A DNA stretch of 42,603 nt from an uncultured Lachnospiraceae bacterium (GCA_937910785.1 CALDLG010000216.1:1-42603); one strand, 5' to 3'. Counted from the stretch's first letter, positions 1 through 8,747 are shown. Translations and numbers: made by a program. Notes: generated from the letters alone by a model not told the origin.

Positions 1-1245
1 GATGCTCCTGCCCTTTACGGGCAGGAGCATCCCTTCCGGGGAAGTGAGCAGGAGGCTGCGGAAGAGCTGGAGCGGCTGCTGAAATGTGCCATCCGGGGAC
101 AGATGGTGGCGGATGTGCCCGTAGGAGCTTTTCTGTCCGCGGGAATTGACAGCTCTACGATTGTGTCGCTGATGCAGTCTCTGAGCGAAAGAAAAGTCAG
201 AAGCTTTACGATCGGCATGTGTGAGAAAGACTATAATGAAGCGGAAATCGCACGAAAGATTGCCGCACATCTCGGAACGGAGCATACGGAGCTGTATATT
301 ACGGAGGAAGACGCCAAACGGGTAATTCCCCGCCTCGGTACGATGTTTGGCGAGCCTTTTGCGGATTCCTCCCAGATTCCGACCTGTCTTGTCAGTAAGC
401 TGACAAGGGAGCATGTGACGGTATCTCTGAGCGGGGACGGAGGGGATGAGCTGTTTGGCGGTTATCAGACCTATCAGTCTCTGGAACGGATCTGGCAGAA
501 AACGGCCCGGATTCCGGGGTTTGTCAGGAAGCCGGCCAGCGCGCTTCTTCTGCATGGTCCCTGGGGAAAAGAAGGCGCGCTTGCGACGAGAGCGAGGCTG
601 CTTGGGGCTTCCGGAATCGAAGATCTGTACAGGCGTTCCGAAATCGGAGAGGGACTTGATCTGCTTGCGCCGGAAGTACGCCGGGGCTTTGTGGTTTCCT
701 CATCGGCGGTGAAAGCGTGCGGCCGGCAGGCGGAGACGGTCATGGATACTTATCCGGGCGGCTTTCTGAATGAACCGCTAAATAACCTGATGCTGATGGA
801 TATGCTGATGTATCATCCGGACGATATTCTGACGAAGGTGGACAGGACAGCGATGTCCGTTTCTCTGGAAACGAGAGTGCCGATGCTTGACAGGGATGTG
901 GTGGAATTCGCATGGACACTGCCTGTTTCCTATAAGAAACAGGGTGACGTGACCAAAAAAATACTGCGTGATATTTTATATCGGTACGTCCCGAAGGAAT
1001 TGCTGGAACGGCCGAAAACGGGCTTTGCGGTTCCGCTTCGGAAGTGGCTGATGGAAGAAGCGCTGCGGGAGTGGGCGGAGGGGCTTCTCGATCCCGCCAC
1101 AATAAAAAAACAGGGACTGTTAAATGCAGAGACAGTCCGCCGGATGTGGGAGGATTTCACACTGCGCGGCATCTGGAGACAGCAGATTTGGTATGTGCTG
1201 ATGTTTATGCAGTTTATGCGGAGTAAAGAAGGGGCTGTAAATTGA
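1..1245 (+). CDS. AsnB-like glutamine-dependent amidotransferase (asparagine synthase family), 5'-truncated by window edge
   Basis: The reading frame is open from base 1, so the N-terminal glutaminase domain lies outside the window; 414 residues of the ATP-dependent synthetase domain remain. The ATP-pyrophosphatase P-loop reads FLSAGIDSS (about nt 130-156), where the usual form is SGGxDS. A second motif, LSGDGGDELFGGY (about nt 427-465), and the late ETRVPMLD motif (nt 871-894) are typical of AsnB. The family transfers ammonia from glutamine to an acyl-adenylated carboxylate. In glycan loci such proteins are often proposed to amidate uronic acids rather than make asparagine, and the neighbours favour that here by inference. 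The stop falls inside a small AT hairpin, and an 81-base gap follows before the next gene. Family is certain; substrate is not. Confidence 0.9.
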   Translation, partial: DAPALYGQEHPFRGSEQEAAEELERLLKCAIRGQMVADVPVGAFLSAGIDSSTIVSLMQSLSERKVRSFTIGMCEKDYNEAEIARKIAAHLGTEHTELYITEEDAKRVIPRLGTMFGEPFADSSQIPTCLVSKLTREHVTVSLSGDGGDELFGGYQTYQSLERIWQKTARIPGFVRKPASALLLHGPWGKEGALATRARLLGASGIEDLYRRSEIGEGLDLLAPEVRRGFVVSSSAVKACGRQAETVMDTYPGGFLNEPLNNLMLMDMLMYHPDDILTKVDRTAMSVSLETRVPMLDRDVVEFAWTLPVSYKKQGDVTKKILRDILYRYVPKELLERPKTGFAVPLRKWLMEEALREWAEGLLDPATIKKQGLLNAETVRRMWEDFTLRGIWRQQIWYVLMFMQFMRSKEGAVN

Positions 1246-1263
1246 AAAATCTCTGATTTTTCA
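1243..1263 (+). other. small AT-rich hairpin downstream of the amidotransferase
   Basis: Bases 1243-1251 and 1255-1263 are perfect inverted repeats (TGAAAAATC / GATTTTTCA) around a 3-base loop, and the hairpin begins with the TGA stop codon of the preceding gene. The stem is mostly A-T and no U-tract follows, so it is unlikely to terminate transcription strongly. It may protect or attenuate the transcript. Confidence 0.4.
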
Positions 1264-1326
1264 CTCGCGGATTTTGTGCCGGCGTTCTAAGCGTTTCGAC
1301 AGCAAATTCGCAGGCTGAGAAAGGGC

Positions 1327-2442
1327 ATGGGTATTTTTATGAAGATTTTAACGGATTACATGATCCCGCCCGTTGTTTTGGAGCAGCAGACGGAGCTTAT
1401 TTCGGTTATCGTACCCGCTTATAATATCGCGGCTTATCTGGAACGCGGTGTGGTTTCCGTGATGAATCAGACTTACCGGAATCTGGAGATTATTCTGGTG
1501 GATGACGGTTCTACGGACGGCAGCGGACGGCTGTGTGATGAACTGGCGGACCGGGATGACCGGATACGGGTGATTCATAAGGCAAACGGAGGTCCGGCGG
1601 AAGCGAGGAATGTGGGAATGGCTGCGGCGCAGGGAAGCCTGTTTGGCTTCGTGGACGGAGACGACTGGATCGATCCGGATATGTATGAGAAAATGTTCGG
1701 GGCGATGCGGGCGCAGCAGGCGGATATCGCGATCTGCCGGTACAGACGGGTATACAGGGACCATACGGTGGACGATTCCGTAAGCAGGGTCATTGTGTTT
1801 GAAGGGCAGGAGGCTCTGCAGTATTACGTGGAAGAACGGGAAGAATATGATATCCAGAATGCGGCATGGAATAAACTGTACCGAAGAGAAATTCTGGAGG
1901 CTCTGGAGTTTCCGGGAGGAAAATGGTATGAGGACATCGCATTTGCGACGGCTGCCCTGAGCAGGGCGCAAAGATGTGTTTACCTTGACAGTGCCTGTTA
2001 TAATTATATAATAGACAGAGAAGGAAGTATCATGAATACGAAGATCAATCCCCGTACATTTACGGATCAGATTCCGGCCTACCGGGAGAAAACCGAATTT
2101 TTACGCAGGCTTGGAAGAGAGGATCTGGCAGATATTCATGATTATTTTCTATATAAAAGGCTGCTGCTGTTTTATAACGAGCTGAAGCGGGGAAGAAATC
2201 CCGGCCGGAAGAAATATTTACGGGAGATTACCAATATCATCCGGGACAACAGGGAAAACTATGACAGGGTTTATGGATGCAGCGTAGCCAATCCCAATGA
2301 AAAGCGGAAAATGCAGCTTTTTTTGAAATCTCCGGCGCTTTACCGGTGTGTGATGCGTATAAATGAAGCGGTAATTCTTCCATTGAAAATGCGGCGGCAC
2401 AGAGAAAGGCCGGATGCCGGAATGGCAGAAAGACAGAAATGA
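1327..2442 (+). CDS. GT2 family glycosyltransferase
   Basis: A 371-residue inverting GT-A glycosyltransferase of family 2, predicted cytoplasmic and acting on a lipid-linked glycan. The N-terminal half carries ISVIVPAYN (about residues 25-33), the nucleotide-binding VDDGSTDGS (about 58-66), the acceptor-side GGPAEARN segment and the metal-binding DGDD at residues 110-113, followed by W. The C-terminal half has the ED-type motif in WYEDIAFA, which fits capsule and teichoic acid GT2 enzymes. The ATG at 1327 is chosen because GAGAAAGG lies just upstream; an ATG at 1339 has no comparable site. The sugar specificity cannot be read from sequence. The 3' end runs into a purine-rich direct-repeat region, and the stop codon lies within the first repeat copy. 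Confidence 0.93.
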   Translation: MGIFMKILTDYMIPPVVLEQQTELISVIVPAYNIAAYLERGVVSVMNQTYRNLEIILVDDGSTDGSGRLCDELADRDDRIRVIHKANGGPAEARNVGMAAAQGSLFGFVDGDDWIDPDMYEKMFGAMRAQQADIAICRYRRVYRDHTVDDSVSRVIVFEGQEALQYYVEEREEYDIQNAAWNKLYRREILEALEFPGGKWYEDIAFATAALSRAQRCVYLDSACYNYIIDREGSIMNTKINPRTFTDQIPAYREKTEFLRRLGREDLADIHDYFLYKRLLLFYNELKRGRNPGRKKYLREITNIIRDNRENYDRVYGCSVANPNEKRKMQLFLKSPALYRCVMRINEAVILPLKMRRHRERPDAGMAERQK

Positions 2443-2565
2443 CGGAAAGGCCAAAACGCGAAAGGCCGGAAGGACGAAAAGCGCAGGAAGGCTGAAAGGT
2501 CAGAATGGCAGGAGTGCGGAAGGCCGAGATGACGGAAAGGCCAAAACGCGAAAGGCCGGAAGGAC
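2439..2565 (+). repeat. purine-rich direct repeat: perfect 37-bp pair, 90-bp period, inside an imperfect tandem duplication
   Basis: Bases 2439-2475 and 2529-2565 are identical over 37 bp (both begin ATGACGGAAAGGCC and end CCGGAAGGAC), exactly 90 bp apart. Weaker similarity continues upstream, with AATGGCA at 2421 and again at 2504. The copies fill most of the gap between the GT2 stop and the GT11 start. Read in the frame of the next gene they would give a Lys/Arg/Gly-rich stretch with no resemblance to the GT11 family, so I treat them as non-coding or as degenerate tail sequence of the GT2. The first copy includes the GT2 stop codon. Confidence 0.85.
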
Positions 2566-2596
2566 AGGAAATCAGGAAGAGAAAAGGAGCACTGTG

Positions 2597-3486
2597 ATGC
2601 TTATCATCCAGATGGCGGGCGGACTTGGAAACCAGATGTTCCAGTATGCGCTCTATCAACAGTTTGTCAGTATGGGAAAAGAAGTGAAAATGGATGATGA
2701 GGCGGGATTTCGGGAAGATAAACAGAGAGACCCGGCGTTAGGAGCTTTCGGCATTACTTATGAGAGAGCCTCCAGAGCGGAGATTATCGAGATGACGGAT
2801 TCTTCCATGGCGTTTACCGCAAGAGTGCGCAGGAAGCTTTTTGGAAGGCAGAACCATTCTTATTTCGAGGAAAACAAACGATTTCAGCCTCAGATTTTTG
2901 ACTGGGATCATGTTTATCTGGAAGGATACTGGCAGTCCGAGAAATATTTTCCGGATGCCGCAGGACTGTTAAAACAGGAATTCAGCCTTGAAAATATCAG
3001 AAAGAACCGGGAAAAGGGAGACGGGCTTTCCCCACAGGCACAGGAGTGCCTGCGGCAAATAGAGCAAACGGAGTCGGTCAGCATTCATGTGCGCAGGGGA
3101 GACTATCTTTTGCCGCAGAATCAGGAGCTTTTCGGAGAAATCTGTACGGACCGGTATTACGAGCAGGCTGTCCGGATGGCAGTCAGACGGCATCCCGGCT
3201 TTATCTTTTTACCAATGACAGGGAATGGGCGGCGGAGCGGTTAAAGGAACAGGACCGGTTTCCCATTGTGCTGGCAGATCTGCCAAAGGAGCGGGACTAT
3301 GAATCGCTTATGCTGATGAGCCGGTGTAAACATAACATTCTGGCCAACAGCAGTTTCAGCTGGTGGGCCTCTTACCTGAACGAAAATCCGGACAAGCTGG
3401 TGATCGCGCCCGACAAATGGCTGAACGGCTGGGACTGCCGGGACATTTACAGGGCGGATATGACATGTATCAAAGCCGGAATATGA
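2597..3486 (+). pseudogene. GT11 alpha-1,2-fucosyltransferase family gene, broken by a single-base frameshift
   Basis: The start at 2597 follows AAAAGGAG with a 7-base gap, and the protein opens with the hallmark GT11 GGLGNQMFQYALY motif. The GDP-binding motif SIHVRRGDYL is intact in the first frame. That frame then runs off into an unrelated tail and stops at 3244. The rest of the family sequence (FTNDREW, then LMSRCKHNILANSSFSWW) continues in another frame from about 3211 to the stop at 3486. One extra T in the run of five T at 3206-3210 would join both parts into a roughly 296-residue protein, matching the intact relative at 20287-21210 (307 residues). The family transfers fucose from GDP-fucose. 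The lesion may be a true mutation, a phase-variable state or a homopolymer sequencing error; the sequence alone cannot tell which. Confidence 0.88.
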
Positions 3487-3512
3487 CAGGGAACGGCAAG
3501 GAAAGGATATGG

Positions 3513-5342
3513 ATGAAACGGACACAGGACACAGATAAGATAACGATGCTGCAGAAGATCGGTTATCTTTTTGACAGAAAACAGAAGATGCAATTCGTGG
3601 GACTGGGAATTCTGATTCTCATTGGCGGTATTCTGGAGACGCTGGGCGTTTCCATGATGGTTCCGATCGTTCAGGGAATCATGGAGCCGCAGGCTTTGCT
3701 GGAGAATGATATCGTACGGAAGGCGGTGAATCTTCTGCATATCGATATGGCAGGTTTCTGGCAGGAGGGGACGGCGGACCATCTGATTCTTCTGCTGCTT
3801 GGCACGCTGATTGTCCTTTATATTGTTAAAAATTCGTATCTTCTGTTTCAGACCTATGTGCAGAATACGTTTGTGACAAGAAACCGGAACCGGATGATCA
3901 GCCGCGTGATGCGGGAGTTTTTAAACCGTCCCTACGAAGAATATCTGGGCGCGGATATTCCGACGGTATTCCGCCTCACAGACAGCGATATCCCGAATGC
4001 ATTTCAGTTGATTCTTGTACTGATACAGATGATTACGGAGGTTGTCGTCTCGGCGTTTCTATGTATTGTACTGGTCATTGTCAGCCCGATGATGACGTTT
4101 TTCATCGTCGTGATCTTTCTGGGAATGACGCTGCTTTTGTCCAAAATACTGAAGCCGCGCCTGAATGCGATCGGCCGGAAAAATCAGGAGATCCAGTCCA
4201 GAATCGCCAAATGGAGGATTCAGTCCATTTATGGTCTGAAGGATGTCAAGGTGCTTAACCGGGAAGAATTTTTTGTCAGAAATTATTATGAGAGCGGCAG
4301 CATCGGCGCCAATGTGGCGAGAAATTATGCGGTGCTAAACAATCTGCCGCGGCTGTTAATCGAAATGATCTTTATCGTCAGCATGCTCGGTTTTATCATG
4401 ATTTATCTCTTGAACGGCGGAGAACTGGCGGTGCTGATTCCGCAGCTTACGGCCTTTGCGGTGGCGGCGGTACGGATTATGCCGAGCGCCAACCGGATTA
4501 ATACCTATATATCTGAAATCGCTTATTCGCAGCCCTGTCTGGATTATCTGTATGAAAATCTGAATGAGAGTATGAAGCAGGATGTGAACGGAAGCGTGAC
4601 GGGGTATGACGGAAAGGCGGCTGAGACGCCGAAACAAAAGGCCGTTTTGCAGGATAAGATCGTGCTCGACCACATCACCTTTGCCTATCCCGGAACAGAG
4701 AAGCACATTTTTGCGGACGCCCATATGGAAGTGAAAAAGGGGCAGTCGGTCGGCATCATGGGCCCCTCCGGCGCGGGAAAATCCACGATTGTGGATATTT
4801 TACTGGGGCTTTTGCATGTACAGTCGGGGACGATCACCTGTGACGGGAGAAACATTTTCGACAATTATGAGGCATGGCTTGCGCAGATCGGATATATACC
4901 GCAGTCGATCTATCTGGTGGATGAATCCATACGGGACAATATCGCTTTCGGCATCGATCAGGACAGAATAGACGATAAGCGGATCTGGGAAGTGTTAGAA
5001 GAGGCACAGCTGAAAGAATTCGTCGAAGAGCTTCCCGAAGGACTGGATACGACCATAGGTGACAGGGGTGTCAGAATATCGGGAGGACAGAGGCAGAGGC
5101 TTGGTATTGCCAGAGCGCTGTACCATGATCCGGAAATTCTTGTTTTCGACGAAGCGACTTCCGCGCTGGATAACGATACGGAAAAGGCGGTTATGGATGC
5201 TGTCAACAGTTTTCATGGAAAAAAGACGATGGTGATTATCGCGCACAGATTGAATACGATTGCGAAGTGCGATGTGATTTATAAAGTGGAAAACGAAAAA
5301 ATAATCCGGACCAGTCTGGAGCAAAGTGCGGACCGGCGGTAA
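3513..5342 (+). CDS. ABC half-transporter, PglK/MsbA type lipid-linked glycan exporter (first of three)
   Basis: A 609-residue fused permease-ATPase. The N-terminal part has about six membrane segments from residue 27 to about 320, the first being a glycine/isoleucine-rich helix ending LETLGVSMMVPIV, a signature shared with the other two ABC genes here. The ATPase domain has Walker A GPSGAGKST (417-425), signature SGGQRQ (from 523), Walker B with D546-E547 and H-loop H578, so all catalytic elements are present. The family flips lipid-linked oligosaccharides or other amphipathic lipids as a homodimer or heterodimer. The ATG at 3513 follows GAAAGGA; earlier in-frame starts would overlap the broken GT11 gene. 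The 3' end overlaps or abuts the next gene, which implies co-translation. Confidence 0.92.
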   Translation: MKRTQDTDKITMLQKIGYLFDRKQKMQFVGLGILILIGGILETLGVSMMVPIVQGIMEPQALLENDIVRKAVNLLHIDMAGFWQEGTADHLILLLLGTLIVLYIVKNSYLLFQTYVQNTFVTRNRNRMISRVMREFLNRPYEEYLGADIPTVFRLTDSDIPNAFQLILVLIQMITEVVVSAFLCIVLVIVSPMMTFFIVVIFLGMTLLLSKILKPRLNAIGRKNQEIQSRIAKWRIQSIYGLKDVKVLNREEFFVRNYYESGSIGANVARNYAVLNNLPRLLIEMIFIVSMLGFIMIYLLNGGELAVLIPQLTAFAVAAVRIMPSANRINTYISEIAYSQPCLDYLYENLNESMKQDVNGSVTGYDGKAAETPKQKAVLQDKIVLDHITFAYPGTEKHIFADAHMEVKKGQSVGIMGPSGAGKSTIVDILLGLLHVQSGTITCDGRNIFDNYEAWLAQIGYIPQSIYLVDESIRDNIAFGIDQDRIDDKRIWEVLEEAQLKEFVEELPEGLDTTIGDRGVRISGGQRQRLGIARALYHDPEILVFDEATSALDNDTEKAVMDAVNSFHGKKTMVIIAHRLNTIAKCDVIYKVENEKIIRTSLEQSADRR

Positions 5343-5349
5343 AATCGGA

Positions 5350-6405
5350 ATGGAAAGGCATGGGCAGTGCGGTATGTTGGGTATTGAGACACAGGAGGGA
5401 TTCGGCCTCGGAAATCAGTTATTTTTCTATGTGACGACAAGATGTATTGCGATGGACAAAGGGTATGAGTTCAGCGTCCTGGACCCGGAGCATTTTGCCA
5501 ATAATATGCACAGTGACTGCGGGCTCTATTTTATGGACCTGGATTATGGGAAGCCATCCCGGAAGGAGGATTACGGGAAAGTCTTTCAGGAAAAGGAAGA
5601 CCGGCTTTTTGTGGGAAATTCCAGACATGATCTGACTCATGGCGTCTATATTACAGATACGGACAGGGCCCTGTTCGGGGTAGAGGATGGTACGCTGCTT
5701 TATGGCAATTTTCAGGCGGAGGATTATTTTATCCGCCATAAGGAAGAAATTAAGAAGTGGCTGACGGTGAAGCCTGAATATGACTGTAAGGAGTACAGCA
5801 GAGAGCATCTGTGCATTCTGCATCTTCGATGCAGCGATTACATGGGGTCTCCGGAGCTGTATCTGCGCAGGAAATACTGGGTGCAGGGCATGAAGCAGAT
5901 GCGCAGAATCGATCCGGAAATGGAATTTATGATCATTACCAACGATGTGCGGGAAGCAAATAAGTTTCTGCCCGGCGTGCCCGCTTATAATTTCGATCTG
6001 GCGAAAGATTACAGCATCCTGAAAAATGCCAGATACCTGCTGCTTGCAAATTCGTCGTTTGCCTACTTCCCGGCTTTTACGAGCGATACGGTTCGCTACA
6101 TTCTGGCGCCCAAATATTGGGCGAGACACAACGTTTCGGATGGATACTGGGCATCCGAGCAGAATATTTATGCAGGCTGGCATTATATGGACCGCCAAGG
6201 CAGAGTGTTTGATGACCGGGAATGCCGGGAAGAGCTGGCGCGGTATAAACAGACGTCCCGCAGATACGCGCGCGTGAACCGGCGGCCGACGGGACTGCGG
6301 CTCAAGGTAATGGCGCTTCATGGAAAGTATATTTATGGAAAGGCTTACTGCGGGAAGATAGCCAGAGGGGTAAAAAGGCGGATAAAGGAGAAGCTCGGTT
6401 CGTGA
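5350..6405 (+). CDS. divergent GT11-like glycosyltransferase with altered donor-binding motif
   Basis: About 351 residues. The N-terminus has GFGLGNQLFFY, recognisably the GT11 GGLGNQxFQY motif. A later segment, LLLANSSFAYF, matches the family's C-terminal NSSFSWW block. Between them the HxRRxDY motif is replaced by HLRCSDY: the second arginine has become cysteine and the glycine serine. In fucosyltransferases of this superfamily that arginine contacts GDP-fucose, so donor or activity may differ. The C-terminus carries a basic extension of about 70 residues. Start choice is uncertain: GTG 5326 has GGAG nearby but overlaps the ABC gene, ATG 5350 has a weak site, and ATG 5374 sits closest to the conserved motif. 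It overlaps the next gene by four bases. Confidence 0.72.
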   Translation: MERHGQCGMLGIETQEGFGLGNQLFFYVTTRCIAMDKGYEFSVLDPEHFANNMHSDCGLYFMDLDYGKPSRKEDYGKVFQEKEDRLFVGNSRHDLTHGVYITDTDRALFGVEDGTLLYGNFQAEDYFIRHKEEIKKWLTVKPEYDCKEYSREHLCILHLRCSDYMGSPELYLRRKYWVQGMKQMRRIDPEMEFMIITNDVREANKFLPGVPAYNFDLAKDYSILKNARYLLLANSSFAYFPAFTSDTVRYILAPKYWARHNVSDGYWASEQNIYAGWHYMDRQGRVFDDRECREELARYKQTSRRYARVNRRPTGLRLKVMALHGKYIYGKAYCGKIARGVKRRIKEKLGS

Positions 6406-7958
6406 AAAAGGAGAGAGTAAAGCAGGAATATGAAAAAATAACGTCTGTTCTTCAAAACAACGGTTCCGGACTTCTGACCGGTATCAACCGGATTTCCGCG
6501 GGAAAAATGGCTCTCTGCGCCGGGGTTTTGTTTCTGTTGTCGGTAGCGCCGCTATTGTGGCTTGGAAGATATAATGTTATGTGCATTGATGATTACGACT
6601 ACGGAAGGCAGATTCACGACACCTGGATGGCCACGGGCTCACTGTGGCAGTCCATACTGACGGCATTGGAACAAACCGGTGATTTTTTCATGGAATGGCA
6701 GGGGACCTACGCGTCCTGTTTCCTGATGGCGGTCTGTCCGATGAATTTCCGGTATGAGACCGCGTTTGCGGTACCGATTATCATGATTGGCATGTTCTCT
6801 GTTTCTTCCTTTTTCTTCGGGCGGCAGATTCTGACAAGATGGCTTGGAGGAGACCGGCAGAGAGCAGCTTTTATCATGTTTCTTCTGCTTTTTATGTTTT
6901 ATCAGGTTATGGAAGCGCCTTTTGAGGGGATTTACTGGTATAACGGGTCAACACACTATATTCTGATGGAAGCGCTGCTGTTTTTTTTGTTGACATTCGT
7001 GTCAGAAAACATCTGGTCGGAAAAAAAGGGGATGGCAGTCTGCCGGTGTGTGTCTGCGACAGTGATTGCCCTGATCGTGGGCGGAGGCAATCTGGTGACC
7101 GGACTGCAGGCGGAGATTCTGTTATTCTTTTTACTGGTTTATGCCCTGTTTATGAAGCGGAAGAAGACTGTTTATGTCCTGCTTCCTTTTCTGGCGTTTA
7201 CGGCGGGGTTTCTGTGTAATATTCTGGCGCCCGGCAACACGATGCGGGCAGGACTGGATACGGATGTGGGGTATTCCGCCCTGACATCGGTGCTGCTTTC
7301 TTTTTATTATGCGGCCGTATTCATGATCGGATGGACGAATTCCTTCGTGATTCTGGCCTGGATGGCGGCGCTGCCTGTACTGTGGCAGATCGGGAAAAGG
7401 TCCGAAAAAGGCTTCCGGCATCCCGTTTGGGTGACGATCGGCGCATTTTGTGTCTTATCCGCGATGTTTACGCCGACTTTATATGCGGTCGGTATGGTCG
7501 GGCTGTCCAGAGTGGATAATATCATTCAGATGGTTTTTTATCTGAGCCTGTTTTTCGTGACGACGTACTGGATGGGATGGATCAGCCATCAGGGGAAGAC
7601 GGGGAAGGAAGCAGGACAGCGGTTCGGCGCTTTTCTGGAAAGTACGGGAAATGTGATGACAGCGGTCTGTCTTCTGCTTGTTCTGCTTGTCTGGACACTG
7701 ACGGCAGATAAAAATACCTATACGGGTATTTCGGCTCTCCGATCGCTTGGAAACGGCGATGCGGCAGTGTATTACGAGGAAGCGCAGGAGCGGCATGCCC
7801 TTTACGTGGATGAAACAATAGCGGATGTTATCGTTGAGCCCTTTTCGAGAAAACCGGCTCTGTTTGCTTTTGAGGATCTCTCGACGGAGGAGGATAACTG
7901 GCTGAATCTGTCGGTTGCCGCTTATTACCATAAAGACAGTGTGAGAAGAAAGGATTAG
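6402..7958 (+). CDS. DUF6056-type polytopic membrane protein, GT-C-like
   Basis: A 518-residue integral membrane protein starting with GTG in a GTGA overlap with the previous gene, after GGAGAAG. After a cytosolic stretch of about 40 residues comes the first membrane helix, then an outward loop holding the acidic DDYDYG motif (from D63) and a downstream EWQGTYAS segment. This arrangement is characteristic of the DUF6056 family and resembles the catalytic first loop of GT-C transferases that use polyprenyl-phosphate sugars. Around ten more hydrophobic helices follow, then a soluble tail. I infer a role in adding side sugars outside the membrane, but no biochemical function is established for the family to my knowledge. 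Confidence 0.75.
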   Translation: MKKERVKQEYEKITSVLQNNGSGLLTGINRISAGKMALCAGVLFLLSVAPLLWLGRYNVMCIDDYDYGRQIHDTWMATGSLWQSILTALEQTGDFFMEWQGTYASCFLMAVCPMNFRYETAFAVPIIMIGMFSVSSFFFGRQILTRWLGGDRQRAAFIMFLLLFMFYQVMEAPFEGIYWYNGSTHYILMEALLFFLLTFVSENIWSEKKGMAVCRCVSATVIALIVGGGNLVTGLQAEILLFFLLVYALFMKRKKTVYVLLPFLAFTAGFLCNILAPGNTMRAGLDTDVGYSALTSVLLSFYYAAVFMIGWTNSFVILAWMAALPVLWQIGKRSEKGFRHPVWVTIGAFCVLSAMFTPTLYAVGMVGLSRVDNIIQMVFYLSLFFVTTYWMGWISHQGKTGKEAGQRFGAFLESTGNVMTAVCLLLVLLVWTLTADKNTYTGISALRSLGNGDAAVYYEEAQERHALYVDETIADVIVEPFSRKPALFAFEDLSTEEDNWLNLSVAAYYHKDSVRRKD

Positions 7959-7964
7959 CTTGGG

Positions 7965-8747
7965 ATGGCAAAGGAGAAATTAAAGCTTCGAAACGTCACG
8001 CTGGCAGCGATGACCAGCGTGAATCTTTATGAAACGATCCGGGCATTGGAATACAGCATGCAGGGCATCGAATTCGGCGAAGTGGCGCTGATTACCCACA
8101 GGAAGCCTTTTTTTCTTCCCAAAGGGATTCACTATAAGCATACGTCGAAATTGAAAGACATCGACGCGTTCAATTATAAGATGGTCTATGAGCTGGCCGA
8201 TTATATCGAAACGGATTATGTGCTGCTCGTGCATTATGACGGATTTGTGGTGCATCCGGAGAGCTGGCGGAAGGAATTTCTGGACTATGACTATATCGGA
8301 TCGCCCTGGCCGCTTCCGGAGAACGATTACAGCTATCGAGACGCGAAGGGAGAGCTCAGCCGGGTGGGCAACAGCGTTTCCATCCGCAGCAGAAGGCTTC
8401 TGGAATTTCCGAGGCAGGCGGGTCTTCGGTGGGAAAAGATGGAGGACGGCAATTATAACGAGGATGTTTTTCTGTGCTGTAAATACAAAAACGTCATCGA
8501 GGAGGCCGGGATGCGTTTTGCCCCGATTGAGATCGCGAAGTATTTCGGTCATGAGCATATGATTCCGGAAGTCATGGATATCGAGAAGCCTTTTCTTTTC
8601 CATAAATGGCGGGGAAGGAATGCGCAGTATCCGCACTTCATCAATCCCTGGAAGGTGCGGTGGCAGAAGTGTAAGGATATGATCAGGCCGTTTCTGTTCT
8701 GGCGGAACAGAAACAGAAAGGCCGGTTCTGACAGGGATACGGAGTAA
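7965..8747 (+). CDS. DUF5672 family protein, putative GT-A glycosyltransferase
   Basis: A 260-residue soluble protein. It has the typical DUF5672 layout: an N-terminal VTLAAMTSVN strand, LLVHYDGFVV with its DG pair near residue 90, YIGSPWPL, GNSVSIRSRRLL, then NEDVFLCC and a C-terminal FGHEH. The order of an acidic strand followed by NEDxF resembles GT-A transferases in which a D/E pair binds the metal and activates the acceptor. DUF5672 occurs in many glycan loci and is generally presumed to be a glycosyltransferase; donor and acceptor are unknown. It begins seven bases after the DUF6056 gene and precedes the GT17, so these three probably act on the same side chain. Confidence 0.8.
   Translation: MAKEKLKLRNVTLAAMTSVNLYETIRALEYSMQGIEFGEVALITHRKPFFLPKGIHYKHTSKLKDIDAFNYKMVYELADYIETDYVLLVHYDGFVVHPESWRKEFLDYDYIGSPWPLPENDYSYRDAKGELSRVGNSVSIRSRRLLEFPRQAGLRWEKMEDGNYNEDVFLCCKYKNVIEEAGMRFAPIEIAKYFGHEHMIPEVMDIEKPFLFHKWRGRNAQYPHFINPWKVRWQKCKDMIRPFLFWRNRNRKAGSDRDTE

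Noticed and set aside
1243..1263. Rho-independent terminator after the AsnB-like gene
   Set aside because: The stem is AT-rich and no U-tract follows; the downstream gene lies only 64 bases further on with no visible promoter.
2414..2596. N-terminal Lys/Arg/Gly-rich extension of the GT11 frame reaching back to 2414
   Set aside because: It is encoded by the purine-rich direct repeats, overlaps the GT2 end, and family members start at the GGLGNQ block; a strong ribosome site at 2582-2589 supports ATG 2597.
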